Of a stretch of 64,000 bases of DNA, positions 53,832-64,000 are shown one piece after another; position 1 is the first letter of the stretch; every line of letters starts with the position of its first letter. Location of the stretch: assembly GCA_033032865.1 (NCBI GenBank), contig JAWHQI010000524.1, positions 806,001 to 870,000 of the forward strand, read 5' to 3'. The notes below the pieces were generated by a model. The model was not told where the DNA came from. It saw only the letters and a list, made by a program, of their open reading frames with translations, and did no database searches. This DNA comes from Dactylorhiza incarnata (taxonomy: Eukaryota > Streptophyta > Magnoliopsida > Asparagales > Orchidaceae). A program made the position numbers and the translations under genes.

Positions 53832-54324
53832 TTTTAGCCTATGTTTGAAATAAGTCTCTAAACTTTTATTTTTTTATATTGATCCCAAAGCTTCTGGTAA
53901 ATTTTGAAATAGGTCCCTAAACTAATTTTGGTTAAGTTTTTAACAGTTTTAGATGATGTGGCTGTCTTAAGGCAGTGATGTGGTGCTAACATAGATATTG
54001 AGGATTATTATTTTATTATTATGAAAATGATCAAAAAAATATTGCAGAAAATGATTAAAAAATATTACAGAAAAATGATTAAAAAATATTACAGAAAAAT
54101 GATTAAAAATATTACAGAAAATAAAAAATGATTTTATATTAAAACAATCATCTTCAATATCCACATTAGCGCCACATCACCCCTTTAGGACTGCCACATT
54201 ATCTTAAATTATTAAAAATTTAATGGAAGTTAGTCTAGGGACTTATTTCAAACTTTGCCCAAACTCTTGGGACCAACCTGAGAAAACTAAAAGTTCAGGG
54301 ACGTATTGCAAACTTAGACTAAAA
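53832..54324. mobile_element. Palindromic MITE-like element, about 490 bp
   Basis: The left arm from TTTTAGCCTATGTTTGAAAT to about 54000 is mirrored by the right arm ending ACTTAGACTAAAA (54324). Matched blocks include GAAATA-GTC-CTAAACT, GATGTGGC and TGATGTGG-GCTAA. Arms of about 190 bp suggest a Mutator-type MITE. The centre holds an A-rich 23-bp tandem repeat. I could not find a clean target duplication. Confidence 0.6.
54015..54125. repeat. 23-bp tandem repeat in the MITE centre
   Basis: AAAATGATTAAAAAATATTACAG-type units occur four times in a row with small differences, between the inverted arms. Confidence 0.75.
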
Positions 54325-54784
54325 TAGGAAGTGCAGACGTGAAATGTAAGTGGACGGATTCAATTGATTCTATACTTTTACCTGTGACATGTGAAAGAGA
54401 AATTCACGTCTGCGATGGTGACATGGAGAAAGACATGTGATTCAAGGTATTCACGTCTGCGATGGTGACATGGAGAAACACCTTGAATCCGTCCACTTAC
54501 GTATTCACCTGTGACACAGCTGAAGCCTCCCCTTCTCGTCAACACAGACGCAGCTTCTCGTCGACACAGAAGCTGCCTCCCGTCCCGTCGACATAGAAGC
54601 AGTCCCCCTTCTCGTGGACACAGAAGTTGCCGCAGGCTCTCGTCGACATAGCTGAAGGGGCCCTTTTTTGCTTTATTGGTGTGTGCACTAGTTAGTAACG
54701 ACGACGAAAGGATGAAGGATAGGTTTCTTGACAGGGGAGTTGAAGAAGCCAGAGAACCCAGCTGCAGGAGATGAGTGGGAATCA
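54325..54784. repeat. Short repeated segment upstream of Copia I
   Basis: TCACGTCTGCGATGGTGACA occurs at about 54404 and 54448, and a CTTCTCGTCGACACAGAAGC-type unit about five times at 54530-54650. The frame 54378-54785 arises from these repeats and I do not regard it as a gene. Confidence 0.5.
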
Positions 54785-56226
54785 ACCCACGTGACGGTGT
54801 TCATGTGGCTTCTCAGCTAGGTTGTCCCATCGATTGCTGCCACGGTTGATGGCCTGGAGACAGTCATGGAGGTTTGAGACAGGCTGCGAAGTACATATGA
54901 TGGAGTGGGAAATACTCTCAGGGTCTTCCAGGTGAAGGGAGAAATTGATGACACAGTTCAAGGTGAGAAGACTGTGCAGGAGTACGCATCTGAGTTAGAA
55001 CGACTATGGGTGAACTATGACCATGCTTCTGGTGGTATGCGTTGCAGTGACCCACAGTATAGGGCTTTCAAGATTATCGTAGAGGAGAGGACCATGAAGT
55101 TCCTGAAGGGGTTAAATGAACGGTTCGATCAGAGAAGAGCCTTACTTCTGTCAGGTACGAAGATTCCTACTCTGTCAGAGGCCATCTTGGCCATGATTCA
55201 GGAGACCCGATTCAAACTCCAGGCATGGACCGAAGATTCCGCTGCCGTAAAGTCAGCACTAGCGGCTACTGGCTCGTGTGTTCCAAGACCACGAGAGGAA
55301 ACACGACAGTGCTACAACTGCGGGGAGACAGACCATCTGTTGTATGCTTGCCCCACACCACCCAAGGAGGGGGATTTGGGTGGTGGTGGTCGTGGACGTG
55401 GACGTGGTCGTGGACATGGCCAGGGTCGTGGTGGCAGAGGTGGTTATCGTGCCAATCTAGGCATTAGTGGATGTGATGAGAAGACTGGTATTATTTACAC
55501 TGAGGAGGAGCAGACTCTACTAAGTATGATGAGCATAATGGAGGGCCTTAAGTGGAAACAAGCTGGTGAAGGAAGCAAGAGTGGAACCGGTGGGCATCAG
55601 TTTCAGCTATGTATGCCCACCCTTCCAGGACATCGGATTGGATCGTTGACTCCGGTGCTTCGCGACACGTGACAGGAGATGCGGCTGAGTTCTCCTCCTA
55701 CACTCGCCTAGCTACTGTTGATAGCATCCAGACGGCAGATGAGACTTTTCAATCAGTGGTCGGTAAGGGCACGTTCAATTGTACAGGTTCGGTAAAACTA
55801 TCCAATGTCTTGCATTGTCCTTATTTTCCAGTTAGCCTTCTATCCATTAGTTCCATAATCCTTCAGCTAAAATGTGTCGTTTATTTTGATATTCCCAAGG
55901 TGACCTTCCAGGAGAAAGGGACGAGGCGGATACTTGGGACTGGGACCTGGCATGACGGGTTACGGTATTTGGATCGGGAAGGTTGGATGCAGCTCTTATA
56001 TCTATGGCGGGGGAGATAGAAGTAGGAGGAACGAAGATGAGTGCAGAGGATATGTTTCTACTACATCACCAGCGTTTTGGGAATTCTTCTTTCAGCACTT
56101 TAGCTAGACTATTTCCTTTATTGTTTCAAAAAACAAATCAACATAAACGTGTATGTGATGCATGCGACTTAGGCAAGCTTACTAGGAGCTCTTATGTTAG
56201 CACGGGACGAATGAGCTCTTCTTTTT
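54785..56226 (+). pseudogene. Truncated Copia I: gag, protease and start of integrase
   Basis: Gag (54905-55665) has TVQEYASELERLWVNYDH, MKFLKGLNERFDQRRALLLSG, a CX2CX4HX4C zinc knuckle (CYNCGETDHLLYAC) and an RGRGRGRGHGQGRGGRGG box. In another frame, the protease (about 55630) has DWIVDSGASRHVTG, and the linker to integrase has LSNVLHCPYFPVSLLSIS. The zinc region after 56040 (LLHHQRFGNSSF, CDACDLGKLTRSS) ends abruptly at about 56226. RT, RNase H and both LTRs are missing. Frameshifts occur near 55600 and 56020. Confidence 0.85.
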
Positions 56227-56501
56227 TTGATGTTGGGCCTAAAATTAAATAAATAGAATGTCCAATTAAATTTCTCTAATTAAAAATCAAAACCTAAACC
56301 TAGGGTAAATCAAATAGGTAACTCGAACAAACTACTGATCAACTTATTGTTTTAAATGAATATAAAGCTAAAACATATCTAAAATTTACCATTCATTAAT
56401 ACCATGTTTATAGTAACTTTCTTCATGTTTATTTGAAAAAAAAATGTGCTTTTCATTCCACTTCAATGTAAATTTCTGCAGTTGATGTGTTCTTTTTACA
56501 G
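56227..56501 (+). other. Native end of the 12.3-kb RST1-like intron
   Basis: AT-rich sequence ending in the pyrimidine-rich acceptor TTCTTTTTACAG (56490-56501). No frame of interest. Confidence 0.6.
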
Positions 56502-56634
56502 TTTTCTGGTTGCAGCACTGTTAGTGAGATTGTTATCCGGATTTTGGCAAAAGTAAGGCTGGTTAAGGGTGGCTGCTTACCTTTTTCAGAGCTCGACAAA
56601 CTTAAATATTACATATTAAATTTCAGTTTGGAAG
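56502..56634 (+). CDS. RST1: RST1-like gene, exon (44 codons plus 1 nt)
   Basis: This small exon is too short for an ordinary ORF scan. Acceptor TTTACAG (to 56501) and donor GTTAGT (56635) bound 133 nt, phase 0 in and phase 1 out. It reads FSGCSTVSEIVIRILAKVRLV and then KGGCLPFSELDKLKYYILNFSLEG. The AK-RLV--G--P-SELGRLK-YILN pattern is what I know from the RST1 C-terminal region, directly after the DWLMDIL exon. Phase agrees with exon 43576-44214. The following exon is not in the window. Confidence 0.72.
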
Positions 56635-56847
56635 GTTAGTTTGCCAATCCAAAAGTGTTTTTTTTTCTAATTAGTGTAAATCGCATTGATTATTGCCGCA
56701 TCAATATTTCAAGAGTATGTATAGTTGAATATGTTTACTTGTTTATTTTTCCTTTTATGTGTAACATCACGTGGTGACGACGCGTATTCGGGATGATGTG
56801 TATCTATTATTACGTTGTATCTTTATTTGTCGCGCATATAAATTGAT
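56635..56847 (+). other. RST1-like intron start
   Basis: AT-rich, with nothing recognised. The intron runs at least to the window end, 7.3 kb or more, because the next exon is not found. Confidence 0.5.
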
Positions 56848-57635
56848 TGTCGAACATTTAATTGATTGTGATTAAATCCTACTCCTAACACATTAACTAA
56901 CTAAATTATACAAGCATGAATCAACAAAGGATAAACGAAAATCCAAGATTTGATCTCCGGAATGAAGTGGAAGGAGTTTTCCCTCTACTTTGGAGCTCCA
57001 AGACATGTAGGAATGAAGAACAATGAAAATGATCAAAAGGAATCGTGGAGGATCGTCAAAAAGCCCTAAAAATTGTTATTTATAGAAGCAGGATATTGAC
57101 CATGCATGCTCGTGCTTATAAGGGTGCACATGGCGTGCTTGAAGAACATAAGGAATCATTTTAGAGCAGCAGATAAATGCTCGTGCGCGGGAAAATAGTA
57201 AAATTTGTTATCAGTCCTGTTTCAGGGTAATGTTTGACCACCAAGGAGGCCGAATCAAAAATTGTGTTCTTCATCAAAGTTGTATCCCTTGATGTGTACT
57301 TTCAATAGCCTTTTGAATTTCTAGAATCGGTGTTGTGAAGCAAAAGTTATGGTTGATCTACCAAAACTGCTCAAAACAGGATTGCACGGCGAGAAATCAG
57401 GAGCATGGGTGTGCACCATTAAGAGCACATGCATGCGTGAAGGCCAGATTTCAAAAACTTCATTTTAAAGCTCCCAAATGCATGCCAAACAATTCCTTTT
57501 GCTCCATAGGTGACCCTATATCAAAAATTGAAGACTAAATGTAATATCACATGATTTTAGCATAAATTAGGAGTGAAATAATAGTAAAATTGAGCAAACG
57601 AAATGTCAAGATCGCTATAGAAAGTGTACATATCA
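56848..57635 (-). repeat. LARD-like left (3') LTR, shortened
   Basis: It starts by homology at about 56848 and ends GTACATATCA at 57635. Compared with the right LTR it lacks everything corresponding to 60961-63903. The joint carries the shared AATCC, consistent with a microhomology deletion. Confidence 0.6.
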
Positions 57636-57650
57636 AATACCCCCAAACTT

Positions 57651-59650
57651 AATCGTTTGCTTGTCCCAAGCAAACCACACTCACCATCGGGGGATAAAAG
57701 AGACTAAGTATTAGCATTGAATTGAATTGAAGTAACATTTTAGTTTCACAATTTGGAAATAAAAGAGGGGTACATTAACTAAGCAAATCAATTCCAAGAT
57801 GAGATTGCAGATTCTTCACCTAAGCAAATGGAATGAAATTTTCTAATCTAAACATACATAAGTACTTCAATCGTATGAAATGATGTATTGAGAATGCTAG
57901 ACTGCCATCAGATCAGGATTCATGCACAATTACCCCCGGGAAGCCCGCAATGGAATCCACCATTGATAACGCCCATAAGCTTGCATGTCTACATCTTCCC
58001 CCACAACAACGATGGGGTCCATGTTAGAATCACTGGGGCTTAATTAGGATGAAACGTTAGGCTTAGGCTTAAGATGAGGTATTCAAAGGTAAACATGGAT
58101 GGTCTATCCACTTAAGCAAGAAAATTTTTAGCTCAAAATCAATAGTATCACCAAAAAAAGGAAATGAAGTGGACCCCCCCCCCCCCCCTAAACTTATAAT
58201 AAACACATGGGTCTACTTCACATACGAGCTACACCCAGCATGATTCATAATCAATATACAAAATTTTCTTCTACCTTTTAACCAACAACATTTTTTTTCA
58301 AAAGATGGGGGTGATGAATTTTATTCTCTCATCCCCACACGTTGTATTCTTCATAAATTTTTCACATCAAATGGAGGGTGATGAATTTTTCTCCCCAATG
58401 CAATATTTTTTCTACAACTCATTCCAGAACAAGCATCCATTAACACAATCAACGGAATAAACCGTGAGCCTAAAACTTAAATGTGAAGATCAAACGGCTA
58501 TATATCTTTGGTGAAAATGAGAGATGGTGCTAAATCAAAATAATAGGGTTAAACTCAACGTGGCAAAGCAAAGGTGAATTGAACAGGGAATGATGCAATG
58601 GCTCAAACGATCCAAATGAACGTATAGATTCTATTCCAAACATAAATCCATCTATAAACGTCTCATAGATAGCATCAGAGCAAGTCTTAGGAATCATAAT
58701 AGATTTTCCGATTATAACGGGATAAGAATTCATCTCTACGACAGTCCACCAGACTACTATGTAAACCACAGAAATCCTTATGCCATGAATGAAATGAGAA
58801 AATTGCATTTTTTTTTTTTTACAGATTAGGACAATCTAAATCAGAATCGATCCAACATGACTAAAGTTGTTTTTTAAATACAATCAACGTGAAACTTAGA
58901 ATTACGAGTAAACAATAACAAGAACTGAAAACTTCATGAATACATCACCCAAGCTGAGCTAGTATAGCTTCAAAACAGAACATTCGAAAGACATTTGAGT
59001 TAATTTTCTACAATACACAACGCATAGACAATAAAGCATAATAAAAATAGGATGCACAAGGGAAATTGGGCAACCACAACTATCCTGAACATCCCCTCAA
59101 ACTTAAAATTTGTAGTGCTCCAATGCAATTAACATGAAAAAAAATAGGCGGGGAGAAAAGGAAGGATGTTACCCAGCATGGAAGCTTGCATCCAAAGGTC
59201 TGTCAAAAGGTTAAGGGATCCATCTCCACTCCAAACAAGTTATTAAAAACTCAACCTGAAAATAAAATACAAAGAAACAAACCACAACTGCATATAGATA
59301 AAATTAACTAAAAATAATGCAGGAAAATTAAGATAACTACTGAGTTTATTGTCTCCAGCACAACTTATTTGCATTTTATTACCGCTTTAGTTAATTGGCA
59401 TTGAAAAATAGAAATGCACAAGAATTCTTAACAATTCTCACATTGGTAAATTATACCAACGCAAAAACAGTCTTCTCCTTCTCCCCAAGATCAAATTTCT
59501 ATCTAGAATAAGGGAGATGGGGACGGAGTTGAAGGGACTCATGGTATCCCTAATCAGAAAAAAATGCGAGCAACATTCGTTGCCCTAGCTTGTTGCTTCT
59601 GCAAAGCAGAGTCGATGTCATAATCACCAATGAAGGTATCATGCAAGACA
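57651..59650. other. LARD-like interior, non-coding part
   Basis: Two kilobases of AT-rich sequence without a meaningful frame. A run of 15 C lies at 58174-58188, and a GATGAATTTT-type segment is repeated at about 58310 and 58380. It is the long 3' untranslated part of the element. Confidence 0.5.
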
Positions 59651-60502
59651 TCGTCTTATAGAGGAGCAGGCAATGAAGGGGAGTTAGAAATAAAATCTAA
59701 AACAAAAATAGAGGAAGGAATACTCACAGAGGGAGTGATCCCAGAATCACTCCCATCAAGCTCATAGCACCGATCACTGTCGGCACATTGTCCCTCCTCG
59801 CAAGCGGTGAATGAGTTGGATGGTGCATTGGTGATGATTTGGGCTTCCTCCTCCTGTGTGGACATAGAAATCTCCTCACCCAGGAGTGCATCCTCCTAGA
59901 CACGGCAAAGTACAACATTGTGCTCGTCGAGCTCAACCTGCAAAGAAATAACAACAACAATATGATCAATATGTACAAGTGTAGTATAGTCAACAAAATT
60001 AGGAGGAATGATATTAGCGGATTCAGAGAAATTATATAAACAATCCTCCAAGGATGAATCCAAATGAGGTGATGATGTAATAAGAGAAGAAATAGGCAAT
60101 TCCAAGTCATCATCCGGGTCGACGACTATACTAACCAAGGTATTTGCAACACTCCCAAGAAGACAAAGAGGCACTGAAGATATCTCATCAGCATAAGAAG
60201 GCTCGTCTTTTTCTGTAGTCTTTAAATTGTTCACAGTCTTTCAATACGTGATCCGGGCTTTGACAAAACAAACATCGCTTTCCAGTAGGCTTCGACTTCA
60301 AAGAAGCTGAACCAGCCGGCGAAGGCGATGGTTGCATTGGAGGTGCATAATTATAATAAGTAGGTTCTCCATATGAAGAACCAAACGATGTTGATTCGAC
60401 GTAGGAAGAGTCATAAGAATTATAACTATAATTTCTCTTAAGATAATCATTACTATAATGAATAAACATTCCACACCACCGACATGGTTTATAATCACCC
60501 AT
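59650..60502 (-). pseudogene. LARD-like element small protein with zinc knuckle
   Basis: From about 60502 the minus strand reads MGDYKPCRWCGMFIHYSND, then a Tyr/Ser-rich middle and KRCLFCQSPDHVLKDCEQFKDYRKR, a CX2CX4HX4C knuckle. A frameshift near 60230 leads into an acidic region (SIVVDPDDDLELPI). After a stop near 59897 comes STQEEEAQIITNAPS. It resembles a nucleocapsid-only or gag-like protein seen in non-autonomous plant elements. No enzymatic domain is present. Confidence 0.5.
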
Positions 60503-60691
60503 GTTAGCGTGGAGATGGATTCAACAAAATAACATATTTGACTCATTACACAAGTGGAGAATAAAATTAGTGCAAGCTTGTAGGTGAACACAAATAGAAA
60601 ACTAAAGGATGAAATTTTAATTAAAACAAGAAATGTTTAGATTAGCCTAGATGTAATCTTTCCTAGACCTTCTTACTAAGTCCACTGCGCT

Positions 60692-60709
60692 CCCCGACAA
60701 CGACGTCAA
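60692..60709 (-). other. LARD-like primer-binding site (complement)
   Basis: The plus strand TCCCCGACAACGACGTCA reads TGACGTCGTTGTCGGGGA on the minus strand. That resembles the TGGCGCCGTTGCCGGGGA type used by Athila-class elements, with a few changes. Confidence 0.5.
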
Positions 60710-60710
60710 A

Positions 60711-63700
60711 AACTTGACCGCTAAACTACAACGGTCGTTATCCAGGCGGATTAACGCCAGCAGTGCATCGGTCGAAGTAATATAAAACGATGAATAACAT
60801 CGAGTATCGAATCACGTGGAGCGCGGGTGAAGATACGAGGACCTCCTACGCCTTGAGCTATCTAAGCGAACAATTAATTGATTGTGATTGAATCCTATCC
60901 TAACACATTAACTAACTAAATTATACAAGCATGAATCAACAAAGGATAAACGAAAATCCATTCCACACAACTACACAAGTTAGGGCAAAATCACATATAC
61001 GATAAATCATAAGTATTCACCACCATACATGATTAAAAGCTCAATATGCATTAAATGTTAGCAATACATTCATAAAAGAAATGGAAAACTAAGGGAAGAA
61101 GATGAAAGATGCAAGGTTAGCACCGCAAGCACAAAGAGAGCGGAGAGACTATTCCTCGAATATGGGAGAAGGATCACGGATGTCACTCCGCCTTTTTCAC
61201 GCAATCCTCGACTACCATCCGGGGTCCAAGATGGTTGTCACTACACCCCTACTTAGTTTGACATCAATTCATAAGCCTGGCCAAAACTTATGATGTGAAG
61301 CAAACTAAGTAACAATAAAAAAAATTAGTATCATAACATGATTAACTAGTTTACACATAGCCAACTAGGAAGTAAGAGCAAACAACTAGCCAACTAGGAA
61401 GTAAGAACAAACAACTTGACCCGTACTCCCTGTAATGAAAAATTTTGAAAACGGATCAACCAACTGGCGAGCAACAAAGACTTTTCCCCCAGTGACACTA
61501 AAAAAATATCTTGAAACAAATTATAAGAGCATGCTTTTAAAAGTAACATTTTATACTAGTAAATGTAAACTATGCTCTATGCATGTTTTCTGTCAAACAT
61601 ACTTTTAAACATAAATATCAGTTCTAGTGTGATCTTGGCATGCATTTCCATTCAAGATTCGAAATTGTTAAACTATAGAGATTTCTAGATTTCGCCATAC
61701 CCTTGAATTTTAGGAGTTTTAAAAACTTTTCTTCTTGTTCTAGCTTAAGTATCTTATTATGCGCATTCTAACGATTCGAGTCTCTACTAACGAACGCAGT
61801 TGTTCTAGTGTCTCACAGACATGGACTCGCATCTACTGATCTTCTAAATAGGCTGTCATCTCCCCCTAACTTAAGGCTCATACGGTCTATTACATCATAT
61901 GAGTAAGTTAGTGCGCCTCTATCTATCACGAGAGAAAGTCTCGATCGTGCCTCCTAATTATTTTTCATTAGTTGTTGGACTGCGTACTTATTCATCCTTA
62001 CGTATTTGATCGTGTTTCATGTTATTTAATCGCCTCATATGCTTGTTCTGGTGGTTCAGTATTTACTTACATGTCTAAATGAATACGTGATTTCATATAC
62101 TGTACAGTTTCACACAATTCATAAGAGTTTAATATTCCTTATCTTGATCTACAATCAAGTCTAGATGCATACGATCTCATATTATTACGTATATTCTATT
62201 AACTATACGACAATAATTCATTCAATAAGCTATGTGGCATGTCTTGCCAAAAGAAATAAGATTTCTTACATCTTAATCCACCTTATTCGTATTTTTGTTA
62301 TGCAATATGAAACTATAGTTCACTATTTTCATCTATTCATAAGATGCCTTCTTCATAACTGTGTGCATTGTTTTATTCTTCATAATATAGTAATATTACT
62401 TTAGAGGGAATCATTCATATTTCTACATTGTATGTCTAACTATAAGACATAGTATTTCTTCCATTCTAATATACATGGTTCGTATCATCATGATAAGATG
62501 ATTAAATTATGTATTCCCATCGATGCATGAAGTTTGTTATACAATAATTTCATGTTTCTCCATAACCATACTATTATGCATAAGATACATCACATAAAGA
62601 CTTTTTTTGCTTCTTAACGTAGTTCATAATATGGTGACTTGTTGCTTAAGATATGATTTATTGTTTCTTTTCTTTGCATAAAGTATGCTACGTATAATTT
62701 CAAATTCTTACCATATTCATACATAATAATGTATATTACATAAATTGAACTACGTGATATGTCTAACCAAAAGGAAACGAAATTCTTACCTGAGTATTGC
62801 GATGCTCATAAACACGACGCGACGGCATAGTTGACTTGGTTACTTTAAAACACGTAGTATTCTCCTCTGACTAATCACGGGTGCTCTTTTCCCCAAATCT
62901 CCTCAAGGATCCACTTCAGTGGAAGGTTGCAATTTTTGGAACGAAAAAGATCACGCTTAAGTTGGAACTTGGAAGTTATCGATCCTACTACGATTACCAC
63001 AAAACAAACACTTTAATTAAATCTCATAGGGCTAACTGGAAGATTTAAACGAGAGAAATAAAATGACAACGACTGAATTGGGGAAAATAAATAAGGCTTG
63101 CTGCGGAAGAATCGGCCTCAACAAGGCTGTCGACGACAAGTAAAGCTCGACTAAACCTCTTCCACAACAGGATCGATCAAGAGGAATCCATCAGGAAACG
63201 ACAAAAAGGCTGAGATTTGCACCTGAATCTTCGATTAGGGCTAGTTGAGCGATCTCCCTCTCATCCACTGGAAGGAGTCGATCGCCAGGGTCGTCGTCTG
63301 CTTCGACGACGCGAGGAGGGCTCAATGAGGTCGATGTTGTCGCAGGGTGGCGCAGTCGGTAAGAGGACGAAAGAGATCTCGCCGGTTGGAGTCATCTGCG
63401 AGGAAGGAACGGGCGAATTGGCGGTTTCTGCTTCTGTCGAGCGCCTGGGAGGGATAAATAGGACTTTCGTCGGTTTTGATTACGTGTGTGGGGGGAAGGA
63501 AATAAAACGTGCTGCTCAGTTATGAAAACTGTGGCTCACGTTAAATAAAGGAGTTAAAATTGAACCTTTTCGTTAATCCCCAAAATGCCATTCCACCAAT
63601 ACACCAATACTATGATATTAACGTTCCCGCTAACTTATAAATTGCGCCAAAATAAATTCTATAATCTTCAATATAATTTCTAGTTAACGCGCGACAACTA

Positions 63701-64000
63701 ATCATAATATTTCGTGCATCGAAGTGATGATTGCTCGATCAATTTCACTCGCGATCGGGCCCTGCAATTAAATTTTATTTTCGCATAAATTACGGATGTT
63801 ACAGTCACCGGCCCAAACGTTACCCGTCTTCTCTCCAAATTTGCTCAAATCTCCACACCATTGCTACAAAACACCTTGAATCACCTTCTCCTTGCTTAGG
63901 AATCCAAGATTTGATCTCCAAAATGAAGTGGAAGGAGTTTCCCCTCTCCTTTAGAGCTCCAAGACCTGTAGGAAAGAAGAACGGCGGAAAAGGATCGAAA
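60711..64000 (-). repeat. LARD-like right (5') LTR, partial
   Basis: It continues past the window edge. Without the nested solo LTR, about 720 bp of LTR are visible. Comparison with the left copy implies about 560 bp more outside. Confidence 0.6.
61242..63803. mobile_element. Solo LTR, 2.56 kb, target duplication GTCAC
   Basis: GTCAC lies at 61237-61241 and 63804-63808. The segment starts TACACCCCTACTTAGTTTG (TA where TG is expected) and ends GGATGTTACA. The end resembles the LTR at 32416-33504, so both belong to the chromovirus (Del/Tekay-like) type. There is no primer-binding site or pol. A 29-bp unit (TAGCCAACTAGGAAGTAAGA) is duplicated at about 61361 and 61389. The frame 63217-63525 shows no domain. 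Confidence 0.65.

Larger units (their letters stand above)
56848..64000 (-). mobile_element. Large non-autonomous LTR element (LARD-like), minus strand, runs off the window
   Basis: The left LTR part (about 56848-57635) and right LTR (about 60711 to beyond 64000) share two blocks: TTGATTGTGATT...AAACGAAAATCC (56860-56945 and 60875-60960) and AAGATTTGATCTCC...GGAAGGAGTTT (56946- and 63904-). The polypurine-tract complement AATACCCCCAAACTT lies at 57636-57650. The primer-binding-site complement TCCCCGACAACGACGTCA lies at about 60692-60709, like the Athila/LARD type. The interior has no pol. It encodes one small zinc-knuckle protein. The right LTR has a nested solo LTR. Confidence 0.7.

Noticed and set aside
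54378..54785. 135-codon minus-strand frame
   Set aside because: It is generated by short direct repeats and shows no domain.
57335..57538. 67-codon frame in the LARD-like left LTR
   Set aside because: It lies in LTR sequence on the strand opposite to the element and has no motif.

Overview
This is a stretch of nuclear genome from a flowering plant, probably a dicot. I cannot name the species. The evidence is spliceosomal exons with GT/AG borders, AT-rich introns, and a dense set of LTR retrotransposons primed by initiator tRNA-Met (leader motif TGGTATCARAG). There is no bacterial operon structure, CRISPR array or tRNA gene.

The only host gene I can support lies on the + strand. It is cut into five phase-compatible exons: 13605-13787, 14665-15513, 18368-18661, 43576-44214 and 56502-56634. 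Joined, they give about 699 codons without a stop. The protein resembles the C-terminal half of RST1 (RESURRECTION1), a large HEAT-repeat protein that links the cytosolic RNA exosome to the Ski complex. The first and last exons must lie outside the window. Nearly everything else here is transposable element sitting in its introns. One intron is 24.9 kb, of which only about 1.16 kb is not transposon. The next is 12.3 kb.

Region by region. At 1-7669 there are degenerate minus-strand Copia remnants around a shared LTR (1943-2147). Their RNase H domain has been hit twice, by a 1.5-kb solo LTR (2542-4051, target duplication CCAGG) and by a 1.63-kb non-autonomous TRIM-like element (4141-5769, target duplication CGTAT). 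Copia A, plus strand, occupies 7677-12967. RST1 exons follow at 13.6-18.7 kb, with a G-rich 19-bp minisatellite in one intron. An 18.5-kb Tat-like Ty3/gypsy element, minus strand, spans 19050-37540 (target duplication ATATT). It carries a spliced additional ORF on the opposite strand. Nested inside it are Copia C (23055-29854, target duplication GTTAT), a truncated Copia E, a chromovirus-type LTR, a 5S-rRNA-like element and a SINE. Copia D, minus strand and nearly intact, is at 38072-43327 (target duplication GTCCT). Copia G, minus strand, is at about 44245-51012 and contains a 5S-rRNA-like fold-back insertion. At 51.8-56.2 kb there are DNA-transposon remnants, an RTE-type LINE with a 16-bp target duplication, a palindromic MITE and a truncated Copia I. 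From about 56.85 kb to the window end lies a large non-autonomous LTR element with a solo LTR (61242-63803) in its right LTR.

Almost every element is dead through stops, frameshifts or deletions. The host exons stay open with usable splice sites, so the window reads as a gene that has tolerated very heavy intronic insertion. LTR differences were counted by eye: Copia D 1 in 193, Copia A 3 in 183, the TRIM-like element 5 in 160. Copia C and the gypsy element are more diverged, at roughly 95% and 92% identity.
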